A stretch of 12,351 bases of DNA, taken from the NCBI GenBank assembly GCA_900768695.1, contig CAAGDY010000181.1, forward strand, positions 1 to 12,351. The letters run 5' to 3'. The position numbers were made by a program, and so were the translations under genes. Shown piece by piece: positions 1 through 7,918 of this stretch. The stretch comes from an uncultured Anaerovibrio sp. (lineage in GTDB: Bacteria > Bacillota > Negativicutes > Selenomonadales > Selenomonadaceae). The notes under the pieces are model-generated. The model did no database searches. It had not been told where the DNA came from and saw nothing but the letters and a program-made list of their open reading frames with translations. How positions within the stretch are numbered: the stretch's first letter is position 1; each line of letters opens with the position of its first letter.

Positions 1-464
1 AGCGGATCCTCTGAGGAAATTCCGTATTTTCTCCGTTCCATCGGATGAAGCTTGCTCAGATATTCCCGGATCATCGTGTCCATGATGCTGCACCGCTCCT
101 GGTAGAGCGCGCTGCCGGCGGAGGATGTGTCAAAGACGAGATCACTTCGGTCGGCATAGACCTGCAGCAGATACTGCTGATCGTCGCCGCTCAGTCCCAG
201 TGCTTTTCCAAACATCAGAAGCTGCTTCCTGTCAGAAGGGACATGATGCCCGGTTCTCCAGAATCGGACCTTTGTGATCTGCGAATCCTGCTCCGGCAGG
301 GCAGCGTACATTTTTTCATACAGAAACGTATCGGCATCCCTTTTTGCGGTCAGGCCGTTCTTCTTCATAAAAAGGAGATACTGTTTTTGCAACCATTGCA
401 CTTCAGGTCTGACTTCAATCGATTTCAAGAGGATGTCATCCAGAATTCTTTTCAGTTCATCCAT
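1..464 (-). CDS. Partial hypothetical protein, possibly HTH-like, downstream of MATE gene
   Basis: The reading frame opens at ATG 464 on the minus strand and runs off the left edge, giving 154 visible residues without a stop. A GAAGGA ribosome binding site lies about 8 bases before the start, and the gene begins 17 bases after the MATE stop codon, so the two are probably cotranscribed. The visible protein is soluble and mostly helical, with no signal peptide or membrane segment. Residues about 65-105 (KVRFWRTGHHVPSDRKQL, then a 'FGKALGLS' stretch) resemble the arrangement in some XRE-like helix-turn-helix proteins, where a 'W.TG...P.R' segment precedes a helix with 'LG.AL.L'. That likeness is weak and from memory. 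If it is a DNA-binding protein it could regulate the MATE operon through the palindrome at 1936-1981. The C-terminus and the function are unknown. Confidence 0.7.
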   Translation of the reverse strand, partial: MDELKRILDDILLKSIEVRPEVQWLQKQYLLFMKKNGLTAKRDADTFLYEKMYAALPEQDSQITKVRFWRTGHHVPSDRKQLLMFGKALGLSGDDQQYLLQVYADRSDLVFDTSSAGSALYQERCSIMDTMIREYLSKLHPMERRKYGISSEDP

Positions 465-482
465 CAGTATCGTTCCTTCGAT

Positions 483-1850
483 TCATGGGTTTGTGGTACA
501 AGCGTCAGGCGTATTCTGCCGTCTGCGCCGCATGAAGTGCCGATAGCGGAGAACGGCAGCAAGACCCGCTCCGATCCTGCTGAGTGAAAGCCCCAGGCAG
601 ACAGCCAGATAGCCCAGCCGGGGGATCAGCGAAGCCATAGCAATGTTGATCGCCATTTCGATAAAGCCGAAAAGAGGCATGGCGCGGTAATCTCCCATGG
701 ATTGCAGAGCATATCGCAGAATGACCAGTGCGGTGAGAAAGGGATAGGACACAACGATGATTCGCATCTGAAAGATGCCTGCTTGAACGGCTTCGAGAGA
801 TGCTCCATCACCCGCCAGACCGCGGATCAGAGCAGGAGCAAACGCAAGGGACAGGGCGATGATCAGCAGACAAACAGGCAGAGAACGGCGATAGAGTCTG
901 CAAACATAATCGTGAATCATGCGGTAGTTGCCGCGGCCCGCATTTTGCCCAACGATCACAACGGCCGCCGTCCCGTAAACACTGAGCAGTTCTGTGAATA
1001 GGGAGGTAAACTGATCGGAATAGGTATCTCCGGCCAACAGATCAGCAAGCAGGCTATTTTCCATTCGCTGCATGAAAAAAGAACCGACGGACAAGAACAG
1101 AAACAGAAGTCCCTTGGAACAGCCGTTGGCCAGAGTATCCAGATAATGCGCCCTTTGTACGGAAAAGGGGGAAGCGAAGGAGATCCGGCCGCCGGATAGC
1201 TTTCCCAAAAACCATGCAAGGGCGAGAACCTGCCACAGATTGTTGATCAGCATGGCAAGCGCCGGAGCGGTAATCCCCATATGCAGGCTGGCAACCAGAA
1301 AAACAACCAGAAAAGTCTGCACCACAACGCCCGCCATGGACAACATGGCAGGGACGGCGCTGTTTCCCATTCCCTGAATGGTGCTGATCAGGATCAGCTT
1401 CAGATAAAGAATCCCCGCGCCAAAAAGGATGACCCGGAAATAGGCGATGGCATCCGGCATCAGAGCTTCCGGAACATTGGCCTGCCGGAGGATGATCTCG
1501 GCAAACAGAGGAAACGACAGACAAAGGGCTCCCATGGCTGACGTCAGATATACTGCGCCCCAGAATCCCTGTCTGATTTCTTCCGGGTCACCGGAGCCGA
1601 TGCAGCGGGCAAGGCGGACGCCAAACCCACTGACATTGGCCGCAAACATGGAATTGATGATCGACACACACCCGGAGCATGCGCCGGTCACTGCCACCGC
1701 GTCCTGGCTCAGATATCTGCTGATGACCGCCGTATTCACCATAGCGTAGATACATTGGAATCCCGCGGAAAGGAAGAACGGAAACAGAAACCACCGCAGT
1801 TCCTGATTTCCGACCCTCTGTGTGAAATCAAGTTGTCGGAATCGTTTCAT
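483..1850 (-). CDS. MATE family efflux transporter
   Basis: This is a multidrug and toxic compound extrusion (MATE) family inner-membrane antiporter, a family that expels drugs or metabolites using a sodium or proton gradient. The product is 455 residues, the usual MATE length, and is made of about twelve hydrophobic segments in two similar halves. The N-terminal half has the typical pattern: a first helix ending in 'AMVNTAVISRYL', then 'AVAVTGACSGCVSIINSMF', a glycine-rich 'SGFGVRLARCIGSGDPEE' loop, and 'IQGMGNSAVPAML' before TM5. The tail is basic (RYRHFMRRRRQ). I chose ATG 1850, which follows a GGGGA site and gives the family-like start MKRFRQLDFTQRVGN. The frame is open to ATG 1919, but that start has no ribosome binding site and would lie upstream of the candidate promoter. 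The substrate cannot be told from the sequence. It heads an operon with the partial gene at 1-464. Confidence 0.9.
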   Translation of the reverse strand: MKRFRQLDFTQRVGNQELRWFLFPFFLSAGFQCIYAMVNTAVISRYLSQDAVAVTGACSGCVSIINSMFAANVSGFGVRLARCIGSGDPEEIRQGFWGAVYLTSAMGALCLSFPLFAEIILRQANVPEALMPDAIAYFRVILFGAGILYLKLILISTIQGMGNSAVPAMLSMAGVVVQTFLVVFLVASLHMGITAPALAMLINNLWQVLALAWFLGKLSGGRISFASPFSVQRAHYLDTLANGCSKGLLFLFLSVGSFFMQRMENSLLADLLAGDTYSDQFTSLFTELLSVYGTAAVVIVGQNAGRGNYRMIHDYVCRLYRRSLPVCLLIIALSLAFAPALIRGLAGDGASLEAVQAGIFQMRIIVVSYPFLTALVILRYALQSMGDYRAMPLFGFIEMAINIAMASLIPRLGYLAVCLGLSLSRIGAGLAAVLRYRHFMRRRRQNTPDACTTNP

Positions 1851-1909
1851 TTGACATTCCCCGCATGGTTCATGATTACTGGCCTGTGTACGATTTTGGT
1901 TACAGGATA

Positions 1910-1938
1910 ATCTAAACATAAAAGAAATGCCATAGCAA
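1910..1938 (-). promoter_or_regulatory. Candidate promoter of the MATE operon
   Basis: Reading the minus strand, TTGCTA (1938-1933) is followed after 17 bases by TTAGAT (1915-1910), a passable sigma-A-type pair. It lies about 60 bases before the chosen MATE start at 1850. Its -35 box overlaps the left arm of the palindrome at 1936-1981. This was read by eye only. Confidence 0.35.
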
Positions 1939-1981
1939 GCAAGTAAACTTTAACATTCGATTGTTAATTTTCACTTGCTTG
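1936..1981. promoter_or_regulatory. 46-bp imperfect palindrome between divergent genes (candidate operator)
   Basis: CAAGCAAGT (1936-1944) and its perfect complement ACTTGCTTG (1973-1981) bracket a second, inner dyad at 1950-1967 (TTAACA, six bases, TGTTAA). Counting outwards from the centre at 1958/1959, 19 of 23 base pairs match. It sits between the divergently transcribed MATE and Sel1-protein genes, and its outer arms overlap the -35 candidates of both. It has no T-run, so an operator for a dimeric (MarR- or TetR-like) repressor fits better than a terminator. The binding protein is not identified. Confidence 0.6.
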
Positions 1982-2007
1982 ACGGTAGAAAAACTTGATG
2001 CTAAAAC
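1979..2007 (+). promoter_or_regulatory. Candidate promoter of the Sel1-protein gene
   Basis: TTGACG (1979-1984) is followed after 17 bases by TAAAAC (2002-2007), about 70 bases before the start at 2079. The -35 box is good, the -10 weak. It overlaps the right arm of the palindrome, so one regulator could control both directions. An alternative -10 is TATAGG near 2036. Confidence 0.3.
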
Positions 2008-2078
2008 CAAAATCGTATAGGACTATCCAAAGATGCACTTTTTGCAAAATCAATAATACAAATATCGGAGGAGAGAGC

Positions 2079-3659
2079 ATGAAATTTATTATTATTATTG
2101 CTGTGGTTGCTTTTGTCCTTTTCCAGGTAACAAAGCACAAAAAAGAAAAAGCCATGGAACAGCAGAAAGCAGAAGAGCGCGCAAAGATATACGCCGAGCG
2201 AAAAAAGAACGGAAATCCATCTGTAAGTGCAGCGGTGCCGAAAGGTGCAGCCGCATATGCGGAGCGTAAGGGAACCGGTACGATCGTCGGAGTGGACGGA
2301 AAAGAATATCCTAACTCCAGCTATGATCTTGAACATGTGGCAATCCATAACCTGAGCACGTGTTCTGATGACGAACAATACGAGTACAGCCCGGTTTACG
2401 GTATGCTGGCATTGGAGTATTACCTGAGAAAATTTGAGGGAAGGCTCCGGAAAAACGATATTTTGAATGAAATCGATGTGGATAACGCTTTTAAAGGCAT
2501 TTACGAGCTGGGAGAAAATTACTATTATCCCTGCGCGGGAAGTGATGACCTGACGCATTTCACGCATTATGAGGTTCGTTACAAGAATGACTGGTTGCGT
2601 GCCATGAACGGGAACGGCTATTTCCAGAACACCTATAATACTCCGCTGGATGCTTCCAAAGCGCTGGAGTGGTATGAGCTGTCTGACGCGTGGTTCTCCC
2701 AATACGGGGAAAAGGTAGTCGGCAGGGGCGAGCCTACCGTGATCAAAATGGCACGGTGTAAGCTCCAGGCGGCGCATATTCTCTCAGCTGGTTTATATGG
2801 CGTGAAGAAGGACACGAAAAGAGCCTTGGGATTGTACGACCAGACATTCCAACTGGCGGCGCACTATTCGCAGGAGGAGATACAGGCCGAGGTGGTATGT
2901 GCGCTGATCCAGGGGTATCCGAGAAATCCGGAGGATTACTTTACAAAAGCGGTAAATATGCTGGCAGACTGGGCCTGCCGCAGCGATCTGGGGCTTGCCA
3001 TGCTTATAGAGTATACACAGTACGCCTCCAAGCTGGATAAGGGCATATTGGCGCAAAGCCCGGAGAGCGTGGTGCAGCTTTGCCGGAGCAACGCCGAAGA
3101 GAATATTTACGCGGGATACCTGTTGGGCGTGTCGATGCTCTCGGGCTATGGCACAGGCCGCAATCCTGACGCAGGAATGAATATTCTTGAAGCAGCGGCC
3201 GGAGCAGGAAGCGTCTTTGCCACCTATGCGCTGTGGCAGCTTGCGTCTGATGATAAAGAAAAGCAGGCGGTACACAAAAAGGCGCTGGATGAACTGCTGG
3301 CTGGTGTCTGCGCCGAAAACGGGCATATCCGGGCGCAGCTGGAAGCAGAGGGAAAGAACCTTACCGGCGCTCAGAGTATAAAGGTAAAAGAACAGGCCGA
3401 AAAAGCTTTTGAAGGCAGGAGAAGAAAAGCATACGTAGACTATGCAAAGGCGTTAGAAGAGGCGGAACGGGAGCAGGGCTTCTCCTTCCCCACTGTCATA
3501 CATGATGCGGAAATGAATCGTTGGGAACTGATGGACATTTCCATCGGTCTGGCGAGGTATCAGCGTATGAGCGGTATGAACGCTGGCGAGATCAAAACTC
3601 TGAACAAGCTGGATATCGAACGCCTGAAAGTGACACAAGGGATTCGGTTTGAGTCGTAA
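2079..3659 (+). CDS. Membrane-anchored Sel1-like repeat protein
   Basis: The 526-residue product starts with a single hydrophobic segment (KFIIIIAVVAFVLFQV, residues 2-17) followed at once by a highly charged stretch rich in K, E and R. That layout suggests an N-terminal membrane anchor rather than a cleaved signal. The stretch contains a short duplicated motif, 'KIYAERKKNG' and 'AAYAERKGTG'. The body is alpha-helical. Residues about 341-390 read like Sel1/TPR-type repeats ('LLGVSMLSGYGTGRNPDAG', then 'AAAGAGSVFATYALWQLA'), and about 230-268 looks like a weaker copy. Sel1-like repeats usually make protein-protein contacts; the partner here is unknown. I chose ATG 2079 because GGAGGAG lies 5 bases upstream. 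The frame stays open to 1995, but that extension has no ribosome site and overlaps the candidate promoter. It precedes the lipoprotein gene at 3710 by 50 bases with no terminator seen, so cotranscription is possible. Confidence 0.75.
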   Translation: MKFIIIIAVVAFVLFQVTKHKKEKAMEQQKAEERAKIYAERKKNGNPSVSAAVPKGAAAYAERKGTGTIVGVDGKEYPNSSYDLEHVAIHNLSTCSDDEQYEYSPVYGMLALEYYLRKFEGRLRKNDILNEIDVDNAFKGIYELGENYYYPCAGSDDLTHFTHYEVRYKNDWLRAMNGNGYFQNTYNTPLDASKALEWYELSDAWFSQYGEKVVGRGEPTVIKMARCKLQAAHILSAGLYGVKKDTKRALGLYDQTFQLAAHYSQEEIQAEVVCALIQGYPRNPEDYFTKAVNMLADWACRSDLGLAMLIEYTQYASKLDKGILAQSPESVVQLCRSNAEENIYAGYLLGVSMLSGYGTGRNPDAGMNILEAAAGAGSVFATYALWQLASDDKEKQAVHKKALDELLAGVCAENGHIRAQLEAEGKNLTGAQSIKVKEQAEKAFEGRRRKAYVDYAKALEEAEREQGFSFPTVIHDAEMNRWELMDISIGLARYQRMSGMNAGEIKTLNKLDIERLKVTQGIRFES

Positions 3660-3709
3660 ATCAAGGGCAAGAAACAAATACGCCCTGAGCGTAACGGAGG
3701 ACGAGTATC

Positions 3710-5137
3710 ATGAAGAAAAGAAAAACACACACAGGAAATTGGATGACTCTCACGGCTTTGCTCCTTGCGCTGATTCTCAGCCTGACGGCCTGCGGAGGGG
3801 ATGACAGAGGAACTGTATCAGCTGGGAAAAGCGAAATCGGTGAAATACAGGAACAGGGAGTGGATGATGCGGCGCTTGTGGACGGCAAGCTTTACACTGA
3901 TGAATATGACCCAAATGCATTGTTTCATTTTGGTATGGTTCCGGCCAAGTGCGACAATGGTAAGTACGGATACATTAACATTAATGGCGACTGGGTAATT
4001 GAGCCTCAGTATGAAGACGCATATCCTTTTTTTAACAATGGAACGGCTTTTGTTGCCGTCAGAAAAAGAATTTATAAGATGATTGACAGAGACGGGCAGT
4101 TTGTTTCTGACATCGAGATATGTCAGGAATCTCTTCCGGCGGATTTCTCCAGCACCGGGGTAAGAAAGGTTCTTGTCCAGGGGGAAGGCAGTGTGTATAC
4201 GGCGGTACTTTCCTGGAAAGATAATGAACTGACTGTAACACCATGGGAAGAAGAGGGGAAGGAGCTGGGCGTTTTCACGGATTCCGGTTATGCTCTGGTA
4301 ACGAGTGATGTAGGAGGAGACCGTGGCCAGGATTTCGGCATTATCGACAGCAATCTGAATTATACAATGGAATACCAGAGCCGTTATAAGACAGCCGGCA
4401 ACATATATGGAGCGGAAGATCATCTGGCGGTTTATGATACAGAAGAGAAAATGTATTGCGTCATTGATATGCAGGGAAATGTGTTGTACCGTCTGAATGA
4501 TGTGAGAGAGATGCCGTTTTTTTCTGAAGCCGGCATTGCGAATGTGGACGGACTTGGAATCATTGATGAAACCGGAAGCGTTATTCTTTCAGAGGAGAAG
4601 TTCTTTACGCCTACCGGCTTAAATCCCGTTCCGGATGTGGAGGTTTCTTTCCTGGAGTCCGACTGGATTTCCTTTGCTGTCAGCAGAGATTATAATTACC
4701 ACGATCCGGAATATCTGGAATATTGGAATCAACAGGGGGAAAATGTCTTAAACTGCATCAAAGGCCGAGCCATGAAAAATGGATTGGCTGCGGTCTGCCT
4801 GGAGGTAAGAGCCGGTTCCGGAAGCGGGGACAGCATTTCTGTCGATGAAAATGGAACCGCTTATCTGACCGGAGAAGAGGACGGAAAAGCGTGGGTTGTC
4901 ATCAATGAGGCTATGGAGATTCAGTATTTCCTGGAGGAAGAAGGAATCGATACGCTGGACACGGCCTATTACAGCGATGGGTATGCCATCGCCGTGGTGG
5001 AAGATGATAAAGCGGATGCAGAGTATAATTATATCGTGGACAGCCATGGAAAACGGCTGTTTGAGTGCGATAAGAATCCGGAGCTGCCAGTAAAATCAAT
5101 AACTTGTCATGATCGCCAGTTCACTGGACACTGGTAA
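3710..5137 (+). CDS. WG-repeat lipoprotein
   Basis: A 475-residue exported lipoprotein. The N-terminus has basic residues, a hydrophobic core and the lipobox LTAC, with the lipid-carrying Cys at residue 28. An acidic, low-complexity linker follows. Residues about 85-107 form a clear WG-type repeat (KYGYININGDWVIEPQYEDA). Degenerate copies with the core 'I(I/V)D..G.....' follow throughout, for example IDRDGQFV, GIIDSNLN, VIDMQGNVL, GIIDETGSVIL and IVDSHGKRLF. WG repeats form beta-rich surface domains of mostly unknown role. The start ATG 3710 has CGGAGG nine bases upstream. The last residues (from about SITCHDRQF) do not look like the rest, and another frame is open just past the stop, so the 3' end may carry a frameshift. 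It is probably bound to the outer face of the cytoplasmic membrane; its ligand is unknown. Confidence 0.85.
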   Translation: MKKRKTHTGNWMTLTALLLALILSLTACGGDDRGTVSAGKSEIGEIQEQGVDDAALVDGKLYTDEYDPNALFHFGMVPAKCDNGKYGYININGDWVIEPQYEDAYPFFNNGTAFVAVRKRIYKMIDRDGQFVSDIEICQESLPADFSSTGVRKVLVQGEGSVYTAVLSWKDNELTVTPWEEEGKELGVFTDSGYALVTSDVGGDRGQDFGIIDSNLNYTMEYQSRYKTAGNIYGAEDHLAVYDTEEKMYCVIDMQGNVLYRLNDVREMPFFSEAGIANVDGLGIIDETGSVILSEEKFFTPTGLNPVPDVEVSFLESDWISFAVSRDYNYHDPEYLEYWNQQGENVLNCIKGRAMKNGLAAVCLEVRAGSGSGDSISVDENGTAYLTGEEDGKAWVVINEAMEIQYFLEEEGIDTLDTAYYSDGYAIAVVEDDKADAEYNYIVDSHGKRLFECDKNPELPVKSITCHDRQFTGHW

Positions 5138-5261
5138 TTCAGGATTTTATGGAAAAAAAGAGCTGGAACAATACAGAAATATACGATGTTTTAGATTAGG
5201 TCGAAAATACCTGTATTGACGCATGACCAACAAAAAACGATCAAACAAGGAGCAGAATATC

Positions 5262-5933
5262 ATGAAGACTTTCAAAAAACGCGTAACGGATCTGTTGACG
5301 GTGTCTGTGTTGCTGCTTGCGATACTTCTCAGCCTTACGGCCTGCGGCAGTAATGAAAACAGCAATACTGCCGATTCTGGAAAACAAAGTGAGACAGAGG
5401 AAAACTCCGTAATGGGAACTTCAGCAAACGAGGAAACTTCAGATACGCAATTTTGTGATCTGGAGGACTGCAATATGATGTTCCCCCACGTTCACATTAC
5501 AATGGATAACTGGCAGGACTATTTTGAATTTACGATTGATTATCAATTTGGTAATGGCGCTGAAAATATGGATAAATATATATTGACGAAAACGGTGTTT
5601 AACGTGCGTGAAGAGTGGAGAGAAAAAATTTCTGATCTGGAATTACATTATCAAGTTGGCTACACTGAGTATTCTGTCCCTGGTACCATTGATTGGGATA
5701 ATCATGTAGTGACCGTTGAAGAAACCTCTGAAAAAACATACTCTAAGCATATTGATGACCAATGGTTCAGTGTTGATTCCTATGGATTTGAGTTCAACAG
5801 CAGTATTGGTTTGACCGGGACACATGAGAATTCCATGACAAATTACAGAGAGGATTATGACGGCAAAATTCTTTTTTGGGAGCCGGAGATGTTAAGCATA
5901 AGCGCTGGCGGCTATATTGCTTTTACAGAATGA
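5262..5933 (+). CDS. Putative lipoprotein, no recognised domain
   Basis: A 223-residue product with a lipoprotein signal peptide (lipobox LTAC, Cys at residue 28, the same position as in the gene at 3710). A Ser/Glu/Asn-rich linker and a soluble domain from about residue 65 to the end follow. The domain begins 'HVHITMDNWQDYFEFTIDY' and is rich in aromatic and beta-prone residues. I recall similar '(I)T..NW.DYFE' segments in other clostridial lipoproteins but cannot name a family. I chose ATG 5262 because AAGGAG lies about 9 bases upstream; an in-frame ATG at 5223 has no such site. The signal-peptide DNA closely matches that of the gene at 3710 (about 32 of 37 bases over the region ending in the lipobox). 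It lies 124 bases after the WG-repeat gene. Confidence 0.8.
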   Translation: MKTFKKRVTDLLTVSVLLLAILLSLTACGSNENSNTADSGKQSETEENSVMGTSANEETSDTQFCDLEDCNMMFPHVHITMDNWQDYFEFTIDYQFGNGAENMDKYILTKTVFNVREEWREKISDLELHYQVGYTEYSVPGTIDWDNHVVTVEETSEKTYSKHIDDQWFSVDSYGFEFNSSIGLTGTHENSMTNYREDYDGKILFWEPEMLSISAGGYIAFTE

Positions 5934-6020
5934 GTAACTTCTCATTTTATTCCGCATTGCAGTTGTTTATTAATTGAAGGAAAACAAAGAATTTAGTAAG
6001 TAAGAAAGCAGGTGGGAACA

Positions 6021-6812
6021 TTGAAGAAAAGGATTGGATTTTTACTGGTCTGTTTACTGGCGGTTGTTCTTTCTGCATGCGGCAAAGAAACTGTCACCAA
6101 CGGGATTGAACAGGACGTATCAGCAGAGCCTAAATCGAGCGTCAGCAGTATTCAAGAGACGGATACCGAAATGGACAGCGAGCACGAGATAGATCTGTCT
6201 CAGTTAAGCAGTGTGGATGTTGGAGGCACTGTATATTTCGGGAGTTATGAACAGAACAACAATCTTTTGGACGGAGCAGAGCAGATTGCATGGCTTGTTC
6301 TGGAAAAAGAAGAAGACCGGTTGTTGTTAATCAGCCAATATGCGTTGGATTGTCAGCCTTATCATACTGAGGAAGAAGACGTAACATGGGAAACCTGTTC
6401 CTTGAGGGCATGGTTGAATAGCAGCTTCTTTGATACCGCATTTAGCGAAGAAGAAAAAGCTGTGATCAATGTAACAACAGTGACCGCCGATGTAAACCCT
6501 GAATATGACACGGATAATGGACAAGATACAAAAGATTCGGTATTTCTTCTCAGTATACCAGAGGCAGAAAGATATTTTGATTCCGATGAACTCAGGCAGT
6601 GTAGCCTTACCGAATACGTCGAAGCCAATTCACAGGAGGTCATCGTCAACGATGCTGGAAACAGCAAGTGGTGGCTTCGCACATCAGGCAAAAGTAATCT
6701 TTGCGGAACAACAGTTTTCAGTGGCGGTTCCGTGAATTACAGCGGATATGACGTGCGGGACATTTCCGGAACAGTCCGACCCTCTGTATGGATAGATCTG
6801 AATAAACAATGA
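6021..6812 (+). CDS. DUF6273-like lipoprotein
   Basis: A 263-residue lipoprotein (MKKRIGFLLV..., lipobox LSAC, Cys 20) with a Ser/Glu/Asp-rich linker to about residue 60. The rest matches the pattern I know from DUF6273 proteins of Clostridia: 'VGGTVYFGSYEQN', 'IAWLVLEKEEDRLLLIS', 'TWETCSLRAWLN', 'FLLSIPEAERYF', 'KWWLRTSGKSN' and a final 'GTVRPSVWIDL'. The domain's role is unknown; it occurs mostly in secreted or surface proteins. I favour TTG 6021, which has AGGTGG (6010-6015) five bases upstream and yields a canonical signal peptide. GTG 6012, three codons earlier, is the other option but has only a weak site. It is the third lipoprotein in the row. Confidence 0.85.
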   Translation: MKKRIGFLLVCLLAVVLSACGKETVTNGIEQDVSAEPKSSVSSIQETDTEMDSEHEIDLSQLSSVDVGGTVYFGSYEQNNNLLDGAEQIAWLVLEKEEDRLLLISQYALDCQPYHTEEEDVTWETCSLRAWLNSSFFDTAFSEEEKAVINVTTVTADVNPEYDTDNGQDTKDSVFLLSIPEAERYFDSDELRQCSLTEYVEANSQEVIVNDAGNSKWWLRTSGKSNLCGTTVFSGGSVNYSGYDVRDISGTVRPSVWIDLNKQ

Positions 6813-6865
6813 TGGGATGGAAACAGATATTGCAAAAATGCATGCATAATATGGTACAGAAAATT

Positions 6866-6893
6866 ACACTTTTGGATGAATAATGAAAAGTGT
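6866..6893. repeat. 8-bp inverted repeat before the LRR lipoprotein
   Basis: ACACTTTT (6866-6873) and AAAAGTGT (6886-6893) are perfect complements around a 12-base loop. The ATG at 6883, the most upstream start of the next gene, lies at the edge of this loop, so the hairpin could hide that start, or be a leader element if translation begins at 6958. There is no T-run, so it is not a terminator. It could be chance in AT-rich DNA. Confidence 0.35.
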
Positions 6894-6957
6894 GACAACA
6901 ATGGAAAAGATGAAAGTATGGTTGAGGAAACATCCGGAAAAACGGAGTAAAGCAAGA

Positions 6958-7872
6958 ATGAGAAGAAAATTTACGGTAATAATGATTGTCTGTGCTGCAT
7001 TAGCAATGATCTTCTCCGGCTGTGGAGAGGAAGCAAAGCAAATGCAAACAGCCGATACCAGTCCGACTGCACAGGTAGAAAATGAAAATATGGGAAGTAT
7101 AAAGGAAGAAAACCAGACGGATATGGTGGAACAAGAGATCGTCTCAGCCCCTGTTACGCTTCCGGAAGGTGGCGAGATCGTAAAAAGCGGTGCCTGGGGT
7201 TCGGGAACATATACATTGGACAGCAACGGTATATTGACACTTTCGGGAACTGGAAAGATGTATGTCCTGGATGGGCAGGAAATACCGTCTTCCGAAGAAG
7301 TGCTTTATGCAGTGGTGGAGGAAGGTGTGACCGGGCTTGGCTCACATTTGGAAAGATATACTGAGCTTCAATATGTCAGTCTGCCGTCCACGATAACATC
7401 TTTTCGTTTTATGGACTGCCAAAAGCTCAGCACGGTTATCCTGCCGGAAGGTATTACGGAATTGGAGAATGATGCTTTCGAGAACTGCAGGAGTCTGACT
7501 GAGATTGAACTGCCAAGTACGCTCGTACGAGTGGGAATGCGTGTATTTATGAATACAGGCCTGACTGAGATTGGGCTGCCGGATAAGATGAACTATATTG
7601 ATAACGCATTTTGCTATACTTCGATAACCAGCCTTGAATGGCCGGAAGGAGTAGACACGATTTACAGTGGAACATTTTATTCCTGCCCCGAGCTTTCTTC
7701 TGTTACACTGCCTAAGGATGTGATTGATATCAGGGACGGCGCATTTCTGGATTGTCCGAAATTGACAGATGTCTATTATGCGGGTACGGAGGATGAATTT
7801 AACATGATTACAATTGGAAAAGAGAATGAGTCGCTTTTAAATTCTACAATTCATTATCAGGCAGGTGAATGA
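6958..7872 (+). CDS. BspA-type leucine-rich-repeat lipoprotein
   Basis: A 304-residue lipoprotein: MRRKFTVIMIV..., lipobox FSGC with Cys 22, an acidic linker, then a domain of leucine-rich repeats of the BspA (LRR_5) type. Repeats with 'L..V.LP..(I/V)..I...AF..C..L' are visible from about residue 120 to 285, for example STVILPEGITELENDAFENC, SLEWPEGVDTIYSGTFYSC and SSVTLPKDVIDIRDGAFLDC. A short 'SGTYTLDSNGILTLSGTG' module that often precedes such repeats lies before them. BspA-type repeats serve in surface binding and adhesion in gut and oral bacteria; the ligand here is unknown. ATG 6958 gives a normal signal peptide and has CGGAG ten bases upstream. The frame is open to ATG 6883 (and 6901, 6910), which would add up to 25 basic residues before the signal core. 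It is the last gene before the mobile DNA. Confidence 0.85.
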   Translation: MRRKFTVIMIVCAALAMIFSGCGEEAKQMQTADTSPTAQVENENMGSIKEENQTDMVEQEIVSAPVTLPEGGEIVKSGAWGSGTYTLDSNGILTLSGTGKMYVLDGQEIPSSEEVLYAVVEEGVTGLGSHLERYTELQYVSLPSTITSFRFMDCQKLSTVILPEGITELENDAFENCRSLTEIELPSTLVRVGMRVFMNTGLTEIGLPDKMNYIDNAFCYTSITSLEWPEGVDTIYSGTFYSCPELSSVTLPKDVIDIRDGAFLDCPKLTDVYYAGTEDEFNMITIGKENESLLNSTIHYQAGE

Positions 7873-7918
7873 CGAAACGAAAGAACGTTGATTATCAAGA
7901 CCTATAGCTTAACATTAT

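Noticed and set aside
45..587. 180-codon plus-strand open frame at the left edge
   Set aside because: It lies antisense to the partial gene 1-464 and the end of the MATE gene, has no ribosome site, and its product has no domain-like features.
1936..1981. Palindrome as a bidirectional terminator
   Set aside because: It lies between the 5' ends of divergent genes and has several mismatches and no flanking T-run, so an operator is more likely.
2001..2777. 258-codon minus-strand open frame
   Set aside because: It is antisense to the Sel1-like protein gene and covers the candidate operator; its composition looks like a complement of a real coding frame.
7873..7918. Recombinase attachment site at the left junction
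   Set aside because: No repeat or matching half-site is visible, and the right end of the element is outside the window, so no att site can be defined.
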